From Candidatus Methanoperedentaceae archaeon (GTDB lineage Archaea; Halobacteriota; Methanosarcinia; Methanosarcinales; Methanoperedenaceae): a stretch of 64,000 bases of DNA. Where the stretch lies: positions 43,571 to 107,570 of the forward strand of contig PQAS01000055.1 in NCBI GenBank assembly GCA_003104905.1, given 5' to 3'. Under the pieces are notes generated by a model, which was given only the letters and a program-made list of their open reading frames with translations, was not told the DNA's origin and made no database searches. Both the position numbers and the translations under genes were made by a program. Position 1 is the stretch's first letter. Every line of letters starts with the position of its first letter. This document shows, in pieces, positions 53,800 to 61,775 of this stretch.

Positions 53800-53968
53800 A
53801 TAAACGAAAGTGGAGATTATCAGACACCACCACAAATGGAGAGATGCAGGCTTCAGTTGTGATAAATAAGAACGCCAGTAATGATGCTGCTAAAGAGATA
53901 CATGCTAACCATAACGCATTCTTCTGGTTTTTTTCATTCTTTTTTCCATATTTTCTTCTCCATATCAA
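53789..53968 (-). CDS. Small membrane protein, TTG start, moeA operon
   Basis: 59 residues from TTG 53968, four bases after the moeA stop. Reads KKNEKNQKNALWLACISLAA then SLLAFLFITTEACISPFVVV: a lysine/asparagine-rich start and one strong helix. The stop overlaps ATG 53799 of the next gene. No ATG is available, so the start is uncertain; the frame and tight spacing are the evidence. It may form a complex with the following membrane protein. Confidence 0.45.
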   Translation of the reverse strand: MIWRRKYGKKNEKNQKNALWLACISLAASLLAFLFITTEACISPFVVVSDNLHFRLYDG

Positions 53969-53971
53969 TTA

Positions 53972-55153
53972 TCATTCGATCAATACTACTTCTACCTCTT
54001 CGCCAGCATTTCTTCCTTCGATATTTTCAGGAATGATCACAAAACCATCAGCTTTAGACACTGAACTTAAAATCCCGGCTCCCATCGTGGCAAGTGGAAT
54101 GGCTCTGCCATTATCTATTTTAACACGGGAATAAGTCACATATCCTGTTCTCCCGGCAATTTTTTCAGATAGCACTGCCCGCACTATTCGTTCAGGCTCA
54201 TCCGGAATTCTCCCAAGCTTCCTGAATGCGGATTTTCCAAAATAAAAAAGTGCCACTATCCCTGCAACAGGATATCCCGGCATACAAATAACAGGTTTAT
54301 TATTGATGATTCCAAGAGCTGTAGGCTTCCCCGGACTGATCCCCACGCCATGAACAAGAAGTTTCCCCATCGATCCCACAACAGCAGGAACATAATCACG
54401 TTTTCCCACCGAAGTTCCACCGCTTGTAATGACCATATCGGCATCAAGATTTGAAATTATTGCTTCTTTTATTTTCTCGGGAGAATCGGTCACAATGTCA
54501 AGGAGTTGTGGTATGCCTCCCCATTTACGTATATACATTGCAGACATCAAGCCGTTTGTTTCATAGACATCTCCCTCCTCCAGGTTCTTCTTGTTCCTTG
54601 GAACAAGTTCTTCACCTGTTGGAATGATAACAACAAGAGGCTTTTTGAAAACCTTTATTTTCCCTGTACCAAGGGATGCAAGAACAGCAATATCGCAAGG
54701 ACGAAGCATGCGTCCTTCATTTAAGATAATTTCACCTTTCCGGACATCTTCTCCTATTTCTCCCACGTTCTTGAATGGATGGATTTGTGAAAATATTTCT
54801 ACCTTATCTTCATTCAATACCGTATCTTCCATCATGACCACAGCATCAGCGCCCTGGGGCATCGGCGAGCCGGTATGCACACGCATGCATGTGCCGCTTT
54901 CGATATTATCGGATAATCTGAGAATAACAGGTGAACCCGTACCTGCCCCAAGTGTATCTGATGCCCTTACTGCAAATCCATCCATGGCCGCCCGCCTGTA
55001 ATGCGGTACATTAATACCTGCATTGATATTTTCTGCAATTATCCTTCCATCACATTCTTCAATGGGCAAATTCTCAATTTTTAAAAAAGGTTGAAAAGAA
55101 TTGAGAAATAATTCCTTTGCTTCTTTTGCATTTGTTCTTTTCTTAAACATCAT
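53972..55153 (-). CDS. moeA: Molybdopterin molybdotransferase MoeA
   Basis: 393 residues. PHYRRAAMDGFAVRASDT, GSPMPQGADAVVMMEDT, the MPT-binding core VITSGGTSVGKRDYV and GISPGKPTALGI, and the GMPGYPVAG-like CMPGYPVAGIVALFYF. It inserts Mo or W into adenylated molybdopterin. Overlaps the moaD-like gene by 4 bp; two small membrane protein genes follow. Confidence 0.95.
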   Translation of the reverse strand: MMFKKRTNAKEAKELFLNSFQPFLKIENLPIEECDGRIIAENINAGINVPHYRRAAMDGFAVRASDTLGAGTGSPVILRLSDNIESGTCMRVHTGSPMPQGADAVVMMEDTVLNEDKVEIFSQIHPFKNVGEIGEDVRKGEIILNEGRMLRPCDIAVLASLGTGKIKVFKKPLVVIIPTGEELVPRNKKNLEEGDVYETNGLMSAMYIRKWGGIPQLLDIVTDSPEKIKEAIISNLDADMVITSGGTSVGKRDYVPAVVGSMGKLLVHGVGISPGKPTALGIINNKPVICMPGYPVAGIVALFYFGKSAFRKLGRIPDEPERIVRAVLSEKIAGRTGYVTYSRVKIDNGRAIPLATMGAGILSSVSKADGFVIIPENIEGRNAGEEVEVVLIE

Positions 55154-55413
55154 CCACCTGATACAGGAGGGAAAATAGCTATCTCGTCACCGGTTTGCAG
55201 GGTTTTATCCAAACCGGGAATATTTTCCCCATTTAAGAAAATATTAACATAAGGCTGTAAATTCCCATCCTTGAATAGAATTTTTTCCATGCCCTGGAAT
55301 TCATTACAAATTATTTCGAGTATGTCCCTTACGGTATTTCCTTCCATTTCAAGCTCATTGTTTTTTGTGAATTCCCTGAAATTCGCGAAGAACCTGACCT
55401 TGATTTTTGGCAT
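55150..55413 (-). CDS. MoaD/ThiS-family ubiquitin-like sulfur carrier
   Basis: 87 residues from ATG 55413 (MPKIKVRFFANFREF), ending with GDEIAIFPPVSGG: the C-terminal GlyGly needed for thiocarboxylate formation. Adjacent to moeA with a 4-bp overlap, so a MoaD role in molybdopterin synthase (or tungstopterin) is likely; archaeal SAMP-like protein conjugation is an alternative. A frame nine residues longer exists but lacks support. Confidence 0.9.
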   Translation of the reverse strand: MPKIKVRFFANFREFTKNNELEMEGNTVRDILEIICNEFQGMEKILFKDGNLQPYVNIFLNGENIPGLDKTLQTGDEIAIFPPVSGG

Positions 55414-55476
55414 ACACCCATAATGTTTTTCCAAAACCATAAATGCTATGAATAAGTTTAAACTATTAAGGGGGGG

Positions 55477-57279
55477 ATGAATAAAAAAAACTTTGCCTTC
55501 TACACTGGTTTTTTTATTTTAATTGCCCTTGCATTTTTCCTCAGATTCTACAGGCTCGATGAGAGGGTGTTTCATCATGATGAGGCTGCCGTGGGTTATT
55601 ATACGTTCAGGTTATTCAGCGAACACAGCTATTCTTACGATCCGGCATTTCATGGACCTTTTATGTATTATGCAACTACGGAAATATTCAAAAGATTAGG
55701 GGATACTGTATATTCCGCCCGTTTTCTTCCTGCAATTCTGGGATCTACTATGCTATTTTTTTTAATCCCTTTAAGAAAATATATAGGGAACACCGGAATG
55801 CTGATCTGCGCTTTCTTTCTTGCATTCTCTCCCTCATTCCTGTATTATTCACGTTTTTACAGGGAAGATATATTCATGTCCTTTTTCACCCTGTTATTAC
55901 TGGTTTGCGTAATTAAATATGTTGAATCTTATTCTAATGTGAATTATTCGGATAATATCCCCAAAGGTTTTTCCTTCCTGAGGTTTCCTTACATTATTAT
56001 CGGGGCATTGTCTCTGGCATCCCTTGCTGCTCTTAAGGAAAATGCATATATCATAATGGCTCTGCTTTTCTTTTTTCTGTTCCTTCTGGTCATAAGGGAA
56101 AAATGGTACATGGGTTTGATGGAAAAAATAAAAAGACGGGATAAAAAAACGTTGATCTTATTTTCAGAAATACTATCTTTTATTTTTATATTTATTGTCT
56201 CTTTCTCATTATATTATACAGGAAATTTACTTAATTTAGCAGGTATGAAAGATGCATTCATGAAAGCGGTCTTGCACTGGTACGAAATGCACAAGATCGA
56301 ACGTATGGGAGGTCCTTTCTTCTTCTACTTGCCGATCATGGTTCTCTATGAACTTCCAATATTTGTTTTTGGAATTATGGGAATTTCACATTATGGCTGT
56401 TGTGAAAATAAGAAAATAAAAGTCCTGACATATTTCCTTATCTACTGGATAATAGTTGATATCCTTTACCTGGTATCAAAAATATATCCGGGCTCAAGCC
56501 CTTACCTGCCTGTATCTTATATGCCCTCTTCGATTATCGTTTTTCTGCCATTGTTAATTTATGCGATCCTGACGATATTGAGATCAAAAAATATTTTTGT
56601 TGCTTTCCTGACATACTGGACATTGACTAATTTCCTTGTATATTCTTATATCCAGGAAAAAGTTCCATGGCTTGTACTTAATCCCTTGCTTCCCCTTACA
56701 ATAATTGCGGCGATTTACCTGAACGAGATAATTCCGAATCTGAAATTAAATTCACGAAATGGAATTATTACATTGATAATTATAGTTGTCACATCATCGT
56801 TTTTCGTATATTCAGCTGTCGAATTGAACTTTAAGCATTATACTGATCCTGCGGAACCTCTTATACAGGCGGCGCAGCCCCCGCAGAAATATGCATTATT
56901 TCTTGACAAAATAAATGAAATATCAATGCAATATGAAGGTAATGCCACAGAGATCCAGGTCACAGATGGGGAGATGGAAACCCAGTTCCTCTGGTACTTG
57001 CGCCATTTTAATAATGTCCGATGGAAAGTTGATATCAATTCCACCCTTGATGCTCCATTGATAGTCGTTCATGAGGGCGACGAAGCTCAATCGGAGGCTG
57101 ATATCGTAAGACAAAACATGCGCATTGATTATGAGAGGCTTGACAGTGCAAAAATGTCGTGGTACTGGTTCAAAGAATCGGATTTAACCCTTGATTATCT
57201 CTTATACAGGAAGATGGACAGGAAGCCCTCAGAATACAGGATCGTACTGTTTTATAAACCAAAATTCCAGGAAAGTTGA
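55477..57279 (+). CDS. Agl23-type (TIGR03663) GT-C membrane protein
   Basis: 600 residues, ~12 helices. LRFYRLDERVFHHDEAAVGYY with the first-loop HHDE, and FHGPFMYYATTEIFKRLGD are diagnostic of TIGR03663. Agl23-like proteins belong to the GT39/GT-C superfamily and are tied to flippase activity in archaeal N-glycosylation. A G-run abuts the ATG, so it may be read leaderless from TTTAAACT (55457-55464). Divergent from moaD-moeA. Confidence 0.9.
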   Translation: MNKKNFAFYTGFFILIALAFFLRFYRLDERVFHHDEAAVGYYTFRLFSEHSYSYDPAFHGPFMYYATTEIFKRLGDTVYSARFLPAILGSTMLFFLIPLRKYIGNTGMLICAFFLAFSPSFLYYSRFYREDIFMSFFTLLLLVCVIKYVESYSNVNYSDNIPKGFSFLRFPYIIIGALSLASLAALKENAYIIMALLFFFLFLLVIREKWYMGLMEKIKRRDKKTLILFSEILSFIFIFIVSFSLYYTGNLLNLAGMKDAFMKAVLHWYEMHKIERMGGPFFFYLPIMVLYELPIFVFGIMGISHYGCCENKKIKVLTYFLIYWIIVDILYLVSKIYPGSSPYLPVSYMPSSIIVFLPLLIYAILTILRSKNIFVAFLTYWTLTNFLVYSYIQEKVPWLVLNPLLPLTIIAAIYLNEIIPNLKLNSRNGIITLIIIVVTSSFFVYSAVELNFKHYTDPAEPLIQAAQPPQKYALFLDKINEISMQYEGNATEIQVTDGEMETQFLWYLRHFNNVRWKVDINSTLDAPLIVVHEGDEAQSEADIVRQNMRIDYERLDSAKMSWYWFKESDLTLDYLLYRKMDRKPSEYRIVLFYKPKFQES

Positions 57280-57310
57280 TTTTTGCAGCATGCTTACTTT
57301 TTTAATAAAT

Positions 57311-57424
57311 CCGTTACGCTAAATATATAAAACATCCCGTTACGCTAAAATATATACAAATTCCGTTACGGAAAATAAAACGGAGAAACCCGTTACGCAA
57401 TATTGAATCCAAATATCGTTACGG
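57311..57424 (+). repeat. Phased array of five CCGTTACG(G/C) palindromes
   Basis: Sites start at 57311, 57337, 57363, 57390 and 57416 (the last with T in place of the first C): constant 26-27 bp period, i.e. 2.5 helical turns. Spacers are AT-rich; the first two contain TATA-like ATATATAA and ATATATAC. CCGT-T-ACGG is an odd-centred palindrome. Array lies between agl23 and the small membrane gene at 57544. A four-site array with the same period is at 58921-59009. Confidence 0.85.
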
Positions 57425-57471
57425 TATTTCAAGTTATTCATTGAGGAATGTAAATAAAATTACATAGTTCA

Positions 57472-57487
57472 TTCGTACCCATACGAA
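57472..57487. promoter_or_regulatory. Operator TTCGTA-CCCA-TACGAA
   Basis: Perfect 6-bp arms; same palindrome as at 10028-10043. It lies ~20 bp after a TATA-like TAAATAAAAT (57451-57460), so it would cover the start of transcription of the gene at 57544, whose ribosome site is AAAAGGAGA (57528-57536). Confidence 0.6.
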
Positions 57488-57543
57488 ACAATTATTGCCT
57501 CAGAGGAGAAATATACATATAACGAAAAAAAGGAGACTTCGAT

Positions 57544-57834
57544 ATGAATGCGAATGAATTGTTCAGGAATAAAAAATCAGTACCCGGGTTTGCCTCAATT
57601 ATAGGCATGGTCTTTATGGGATTCGTAACGGGCTGGGTATTTCTTATACCAATAGCAACAGCTGCGTTCCTCCTGTATGGATATGTTGCTTATAATAAGG
57701 ATCAAAAGCACAGGATCACTGTAAATTATAAACCCAATGAAGCAATGAAGGCAATTGCCCGCCGTGAAATGGAGCTCAACAAAGAAAAAGAAAGAATAAT
57801 GTATGAGCAGCGAAACGGCGAGATCAAAGTGTAG
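57544..57834 (+). CDS. Small two-helix membrane protein, unknown
   Basis: 96 residues. SVPGFASIIGMVFMGFVTGWVFLIPIATAAFLLYGYVAYN forms two helices, followed by a ~45-residue charged helical tail (MKAIARREMELNKEKERIMYEQRNG) probably cytoplasmic and coiled-coil-like. No family recognised. Placed behind both the CCGTTACG array and the TTCGTA operator, so it may be tightly regulated. Convergent with xerA, 14 bp apart. Confidence 0.7.
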   Translation: MNANELFRNKKSVPGFASIIGMVFMGFVTGWVFLIPIATAAFLLYGYVAYNKDQKHRITVNYKPNEAMKAIARREMELNKEKERIMYEQRNGEIKV

Positions 57835-57848
57835 TGAAAAAATAAATA

Positions 57849-58682
57849 TTAAAGTATATCTAAGGGACTCTTAATTTTTTTGATCTCATCGCTTGACACC
57901 TGGGTGTAAATCTCCGTAGTCTGCAAATTCGAATGCCCCAGAAGCTTCTGGATTTTCCTGATATCAACACCATTCTCAAGAAGATGTGTTGCAAAAGAAT
58001 GCCGCAGGGTATGAACATGAACCTTTTTTTCAATACCTGCCCGCTGGGCGGATACTTTTATAGCATTCTGCAGGCCGCGCGGAGACATTTTTCTGCCATT
58101 TACAGAGAATATATACCCCTTATTTGAACCTGTTTTTTCCATATAGCCCAGAAGGTCTTTCCTGAACAATTCGGAAATGATGAATATCCTGTCTTTTGCG
58201 CCTTTTCCCTGGCGCACCCAGCCGATACCGTCATTCATATCAAGGTTGGAGTATTGCAGATTAATGCACTCCGAAAGCCGCAGGCCCGTGGAATAAAGAA
58301 GTTCGATCAAAAGCCTGTGCTTTATATTTTCTGTATTATAAAGAAGATTTTTTATTTCTTCGCGGCTCAATACCACGGGAAGTCTTTTTGTGGCTTTTGG
58401 CGTTTTTATCAGTGACATGTTTTTCCCGAGCATCTCAGTATAGAAAAATTTCAATGAGGCTTTTATGAGGGAGATTGAGGCATTTGATAGTGAATCGTCT
58501 GACATTTTATAAGCGAGAAACTCCTTTATATCATCATCCGTAATTTCTTCCGGATTCTTTTTAGTGAATTCAAGGAATTTGCGGTTATAGAAGAGATACA
58601 TCTTTGAGGTCTGCCTGGAAAAGCCCCTTAGTTTTAATTCTGTTTCAAGCTTCTTCAGGGAAACTGGAATTTTGATCGTCAT
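57849..58682 (-). CDS. xerA: Tyrosine recombinase XerA
   Basis: 277 residues. SAM-like N-terminal domain to ~residue 95, then the catalytic domain: Arg in YSTGLRLSEC, Lys in RQGKGAKDR, H-x-x-R in HTLRHSFATHLLENG, and LGHSNLQTTEIYTQV with His and the nucleophile Tyr. Same size as the archaeal XerA that resolves chromosome dimers at dif. TATA box at 58707-58717 gives a near-leaderless mRNA. A dif-like site touches that promoter. Confidence 0.93.
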   Translation of the reverse strand: MTIKIPVSLKKLETELKLRGFSRQTSKMYLFYNRKFLEFTKKNPEEITDDDIKEFLAYKMSDDSLSNASISLIKASLKFFYTEMLGKNMSLIKTPKATKRLPVVLSREEIKNLLYNTENIKHRLLIELLYSTGLRLSECINLQYSNLDMNDGIGWVRQGKGAKDRIFIISELFRKDLLGYMEKTGSNKGYIFSVNGRKMSPRGLQNAIKVSAQRAGIEKKVHVHTLRHSFATHLLENGVDIRKIQKLLGHSNLQTTEIYTQVSSDEIKKIKSPLDIL

Positions 58683-58706
58683 AATACAACTATTTTTGGT
58701 GTTTAG

Positions 58707-58717
58707 AGTATATAAAA
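58707..58717 (-). promoter_or_regulatory. TATA box of xerA, abutting the dif-like site
   Basis: On the minus strand TTTTTATATAC centred ~31 bp before the xerA ATG (58682). It directly adjoins the left arm of the 28-bp symmetric site, so XerA bound there could control its own promoter. Confidence 0.55.
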
Positions 58718-58745
58718 ACTGCGTATAATGTAGATTATACGCAGT
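58718..58745. promoter_or_regulatory. Dif-like recombination site, 11-6-11
   Basis: Left arm ACTGCGTATAA (58718-58728), centre TGTAGA (58729-58734), right arm TTATACGCAGT (58735-58745); the arms are exact reverse complements and symmetry extends outwards by two bases and inwards by one. Length and layout are those of XerCD/XerA dif sites. From memory E. coli dif is GGTGCGCATAA / TGTATA / TTATGTTAAAT, with agreement at 19 of 28 positions by my count. Alternative: an operator for xerA autoregulation. Confidence 0.65.
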
Positions 58746-58920
58746 TTAGCCTCATTTTGGCATATTTTTGTAAAATACCAGGTGTTTTAGACAAGAAAAA
58801 AGCTCCTTTTCAAGAGAGAAAATTTGTTTCCTGACCTCAGGGTATGAAAATATAGGCTTGATAGAGATATATCGCTATAAATTAAAATAAAGGCTTTGAA
58901 TAAAAATATGTTGAAATATT

Positions 58921-59009
58921 CCGTTACGGAAATCTGAACGTAATATCCGTAACGGAAAGTTTATACAAAAATCCCGTTACGGTATTATTGGGCAAAATTA
59001 CCGTTACGG
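58921..59009 (+). repeat. Phased array of four CCGTTACGG palindromes
   Basis: Sites at 58921, 58947 (inverted centre, CCGTAACGG), 58974 and 59001: 26, 27 and 27 bp apart, all with both arms intact. They lie in the 517-bp gap between xerA and the zinc-ribbon gene. The rest of that gap (58746-58920 and 59010-59199) is AT-rich without a recognised gene. Confidence 0.85.
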
Positions 59010-59199
59010 CTTTATGCCTTCATAGTGGGTAAATTCTATCACTTGGACATTGGATTTATATTTATAGATATTTTTAAAGTCCATTTTGTTTCGATAATTA
59101 TATATTTATTATCATCATGTACATGTTTAATGATAAGGTCTGAAAACTTAGATCGGATATAAATTTACAAAGTTTTAAGATTAAATATGGAGCGGTGGT

Positions 59200-59316
59200 A
59201 TGGAAAAAAATAGTGGAATATATGTATGTTGTTGCCCTAAAAGTAGAACTCAAAATGTACGCAGAAAAAAAAATTGCATGAAATGTGGTATTTCTCTGGA
59301 GGTCTTTGATGAGTGA
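59200..59316 (+). CDS. 38-residue zinc-ribbon micro-protein coupled to the DUF4157 gene
   Basis: ATG 59200 follows GCGGTGGT. YVCCCPKSRT and NCMKCGISLEVFDE give CxC/CxxC pairs spaced like a zinc ribbon. The stop lies 8 bp inside the next gene (ATG 59309), so the two are translationally coupled. Could regulate, or be a metallochaperone for, the metalloprotease-like protein; both are guesses. Confidence 0.6.
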   Translation: MEKNSGIYVCCCPKSRTQNVRRKKNCMKCGISLEVFDE

Positions 59317-60640
59317 GAGCGTCCGAGAATCAACTAAAAAACCTGAGGCAGCGAAGTCACAGACACGAACGTCCTATTATTCACTACCAGCAAAATCTAC
59401 CGTCGACCACATCCTTTTTTTTCAGAGAACTATTGGCAATCAGGCAGTTGTAAGGCTTATGAAATCGGGGACTATACAGGCTAAACTCAGGGTCGGCCAG
59501 CCCGGGGATATCTATGAGCAGGAAGCCGACAAGGTGGCTGAGCAGGTGATGAGGATGTCAGATATTTCCGAAGCGAAAGATACCAGAATGCAGGAAAAAT
59601 GTCCAAAATGCCTGAAGGGACTAAACAGATTTATGGGTAAGGATGAAAAAAATGAGAAACTACAGGCAAAAGAAACTCGCAATCAGACACCAGAAGTAAA
59701 ACCGCTGATAGAAGAAAATATCATTTCTTCGAAAAGTGGAGGTCAGCCATTACCTGAGTCTGTTCGCTCATTCTTTGAGCCCAGATTTGGTTATGATTTC
59801 AGTAATGTGAAAATTCATAATGATGTGAAGGCGGCCGAGTCAGCAAGGGTACTGCAGGCTCATGCATTCACATTTGGAGAAGACTTGTTTTTTGGAGAAG
59901 GGCAATATGAACCTGAAACTATACATGGGAAGACAGTGCTAGCACACGAACTGACACATATCGTTCAACAGAAAGAATCAAATCTCCAAAAAAAACCTTC
60001 TGTCAGTCAATCAGATGTGGAAGCAAACGTCTTGCCATCAACTATTTCCCGCTCGCCTTTTGTCGTCCAGCGTATCCCAAGTGGAACAGCGATGCAATGT
60101 GATCTTGACGATATAGAACATGTAGATGTGCGTAGAAATCGAGGCGGTTTTGCAAGTTTTATCTGGACGGGGAAGTGTGGGAGTGGCGGGCCTCTTTGGG
60201 GCTGTGTTAACGGTCCTCAACCAATGGAAAATTATCCAAGTTGGGATCCTGAAGGTGGAGGAGATTATTCCAGAAGTGCAATTAGTGAAAGGAATGAACG
60301 TGGAACAAAAAATCATCCCGATATTGCAAACTGTTTTATCGATTTCGAATTATGGGTAAAATGGGTTACAATTACAGAACATGATTACACCGGTGATGAT
60401 TACACTCTGGTTGTTGCCGTTGAATATATGAAGAATCGTCGAGGAGGTGCCTGCAATCCTTTGAGAGAAACTGGGATGGAGGTCGGTTGTCAAACTGTAA
60501 ATAGTAGTGGTGGCGTTGACTTCGGAACTGCAATGGGCGTAGTCGGTACCATCGCAAGTATAGCTGGTTTGATTGCAACATTAGCATTAGCAGAAGCAGA
60601 GACCGGGGAAGGAGCAAAAGAAGGGAGTTCAATCGCTTAA
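59309..60640 (+). CDS. DUF4157 (zincin-like, HExxH) protein
   Basis: 443 residues from ATG 59309, six bases after GGAGGT. Residues ~150-225 are DUF4157: PLPESVRSFFEPRFGYDFSN, VKIHNDVKAAESARVLQAHA, FGEGQYEPET and HELTH in LAHELTHIVQQ. A CPKC pair lies near residue 95. The last ~200 residues are unassigned and end in a Gly/Ala-rich hydrophobic stretch (AMGVVGTIASIAGLIATLAL). No signal peptide. DUF4157 proteins occur with extracellular contractile injection systems, but no such genes are in the window. Confidence 0.82.
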   Translation: MSESVRESTKKPEAAKSQTRTSYYSLPAKSTVDHILFFQRTIGNQAVVRLMKSGTIQAKLRVGQPGDIYEQEADKVAEQVMRMSDISEAKDTRMQEKCPKCLKGLNRFMGKDEKNEKLQAKETRNQTPEVKPLIEENIISSKSGGQPLPESVRSFFEPRFGYDFSNVKIHNDVKAAESARVLQAHAFTFGEDLFFGEGQYEPETIHGKTVLAHELTHIVQQKESNLQKKPSVSQSDVEANVLPSTISRSPFVVQRIPSGTAMQCDLDDIEHVDVRRNRGGFASFIWTGKCGSGGPLWGCVNGPQPMENYPSWDPEGGGDYSRSAISERNERGTKNHPDIANCFIDFELWVKWVTITEHDYTGDDYTLVVAVEYMKNRRGGACNPLRETGMEVGCQTVNSSGGVDFGTAMGVVGTIASIAGLIATLALAEAETGEGAKEGSSIA

Positions 60641-60791
60641 TTTCATTGAGAATGCTACATAAAGGAATTGCTCATAATTCATTTATGAAACCAATTATAT
60701 GGTGAATATAATCTTATAAATATATTATTTTGTAATTATTTAATTATTGTATTATTAGTACTTTACGGACGAATCGTGGTGATACCCTGGG

Positions 60792-61079
60792 GTGGGGAAA
60801 TTTAAACAGGAGAAAGTGGGGAATTTTACGCCGGAAGCCCTGGAGTTATTTGAGCAGAGAAAGATCAGTATGCCAAACCATGCAGCCAGGAGAATGGCTG
60901 AACTGCCTTCAGAGATCAAACTCGTGCTCCATGGCTCAAAATATAAACAAGAAATAGATGGCTCCGGTGATACGAGATATACAATGCGCGGATGTGATTA
61001 TCAAGGCAAAGATATTCGCATTACGTTCATAATCAAAGAAACGTTGATAATTATAACAGTGATCCGAGAGGAGGAATAA
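60792..61079 (+). CDS. DUF4258-like putative toxin
   Basis: 95 residues, GTG start. ISMPNHAARRMAELPSEIKL and TRYTMRGCDYQGKDIRITFI, ETLIIITVIREEE match the DUF4258 layout. Next gene begins one base after the stop. Paired with a YgiT-type zinc-finger protein, a known toxin-antitoxin arrangement. The 151-bp gap before it is AT-rich. Confidence 0.75.
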   Translation: MGKFKQEKVGNFTPEALELFEQRKISMPNHAARRMAELPSEIKLVLHGSKYKQEIDGSGDTRYTMRGCDYQGKDIRITFIIKETLIIITVIREEE

Positions 61080-61080
61080 T

Positions 61081-61428
61081 ATGAGCGAGATAGAAATTAA
61101 ATGTTTACTGTGCGGAACAAAGACAAGAGAAGTTGATGATATTAACTTCACAGCAACGATTGAAGGGCGTGAGGTAGTAATAACCAGGCTCACAGGTACA
61201 CGCTGCCAGAACTGCGGAGAAGAGTATCTCGGTGCTGATTCCCTTGATAAAGTGGAAGAGGTAACGAAGAAATTCCGTAAGCCTGTTGTGGTGTTTAAGC
61301 GAAAGATCACGACAAGCGGTGGCCGGCGGGTCATTGGTATTCCTGAAGAGATAGATAGGCCCCTGGGTAAGAAGGAGAATGTCAATCTCTGGCTTGAAGG
61401 GGATAAGATCGTAGCCGAAGTATACTGA
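61081..61428 (+). CDS. YgiT-type zinc finger plus AbrB-like domain, putative antitoxin
   Basis: 115 residues. CLLCGTKT and CQNCGEEYL (two CxxC) form the MqsA/YgiT N-terminal zinc finger; residues ~70-113 (FKRKITTSGGRRVIGIPEEI, then NVNLWLEGDKIVAEVY) read as an AbrB-type DNA-binding hairpin. It would bind the DUF4258 partner and repress the operon. Confidence 0.82.
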   Translation: MSEIEIKCLLCGTKTREVDDINFTATIEGREVVITRLTGTRCQNCGEEYLGADSLDKVEEVTKKFRKPVVVFKRKITTSGGRRVIGIPEEIDRPLGKKENVNLWLEGDKIVAEVY

Positions 61429-61431
61429 TAA

Positions 61432-61535
61432 CCGGGATTCTGTCCGGATCCCGGATTCCAGGATGTCCATGACTTCATATCATACCACGGCTTCGTCACC
61501 TTCAGGTACAATTGCATTCCTGTTTCTAGGAATGC
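61432..61535 (+). terminator. Two hairpins after the YgiT gene
   Basis: CCGGGAT (61432-61438) / ATCCCGG (61448-61454) and GCATTCCT (61514-61521) / AGGAATGC (61528-61535) are perfect small inverted repeats in the 347-bp gap before the ABC genes. No T-run follows either, so termination is uncertain; they could also be debris of a mobile element. Nothing else is recognised in the gap. Confidence 0.3.
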
Positions 61536-61775
61536 TGCAGGGAATTCTAGGGTCATGATCGACTTACGATAATGGAAATTTTCCTCCAACTCTTAGAAGT
61601 ATTCCGATAAAGCAAAATGGTAAGTGCTGTATGGTGACAGCTATGTTGTAACTGGGCCTAGTTAGTGATTTTTGAAAAAAAATGAGTTCTCAAAGATGGG
61701 TTATAGGTCAGTTCACTTGCCAAAACAATAAAAATAAGCATCAACAATCGTGAGTGAGGGGAACGATTAGTTATC

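Noticed and set aside
57311..57424. Archaeal replication origin (ORB boxes)
   Set aside because: No orc1/cdc6 gene nearby and the motif does not resemble known ORB sequences; a dif-like site next door argues rather for the terminus.
57311..59009. CRISPR array
   Set aside because: The repeats are only 9 bp with ~17-bp AT-rich spacers, and no cas genes are present; the pattern is iteron- or operator-like.
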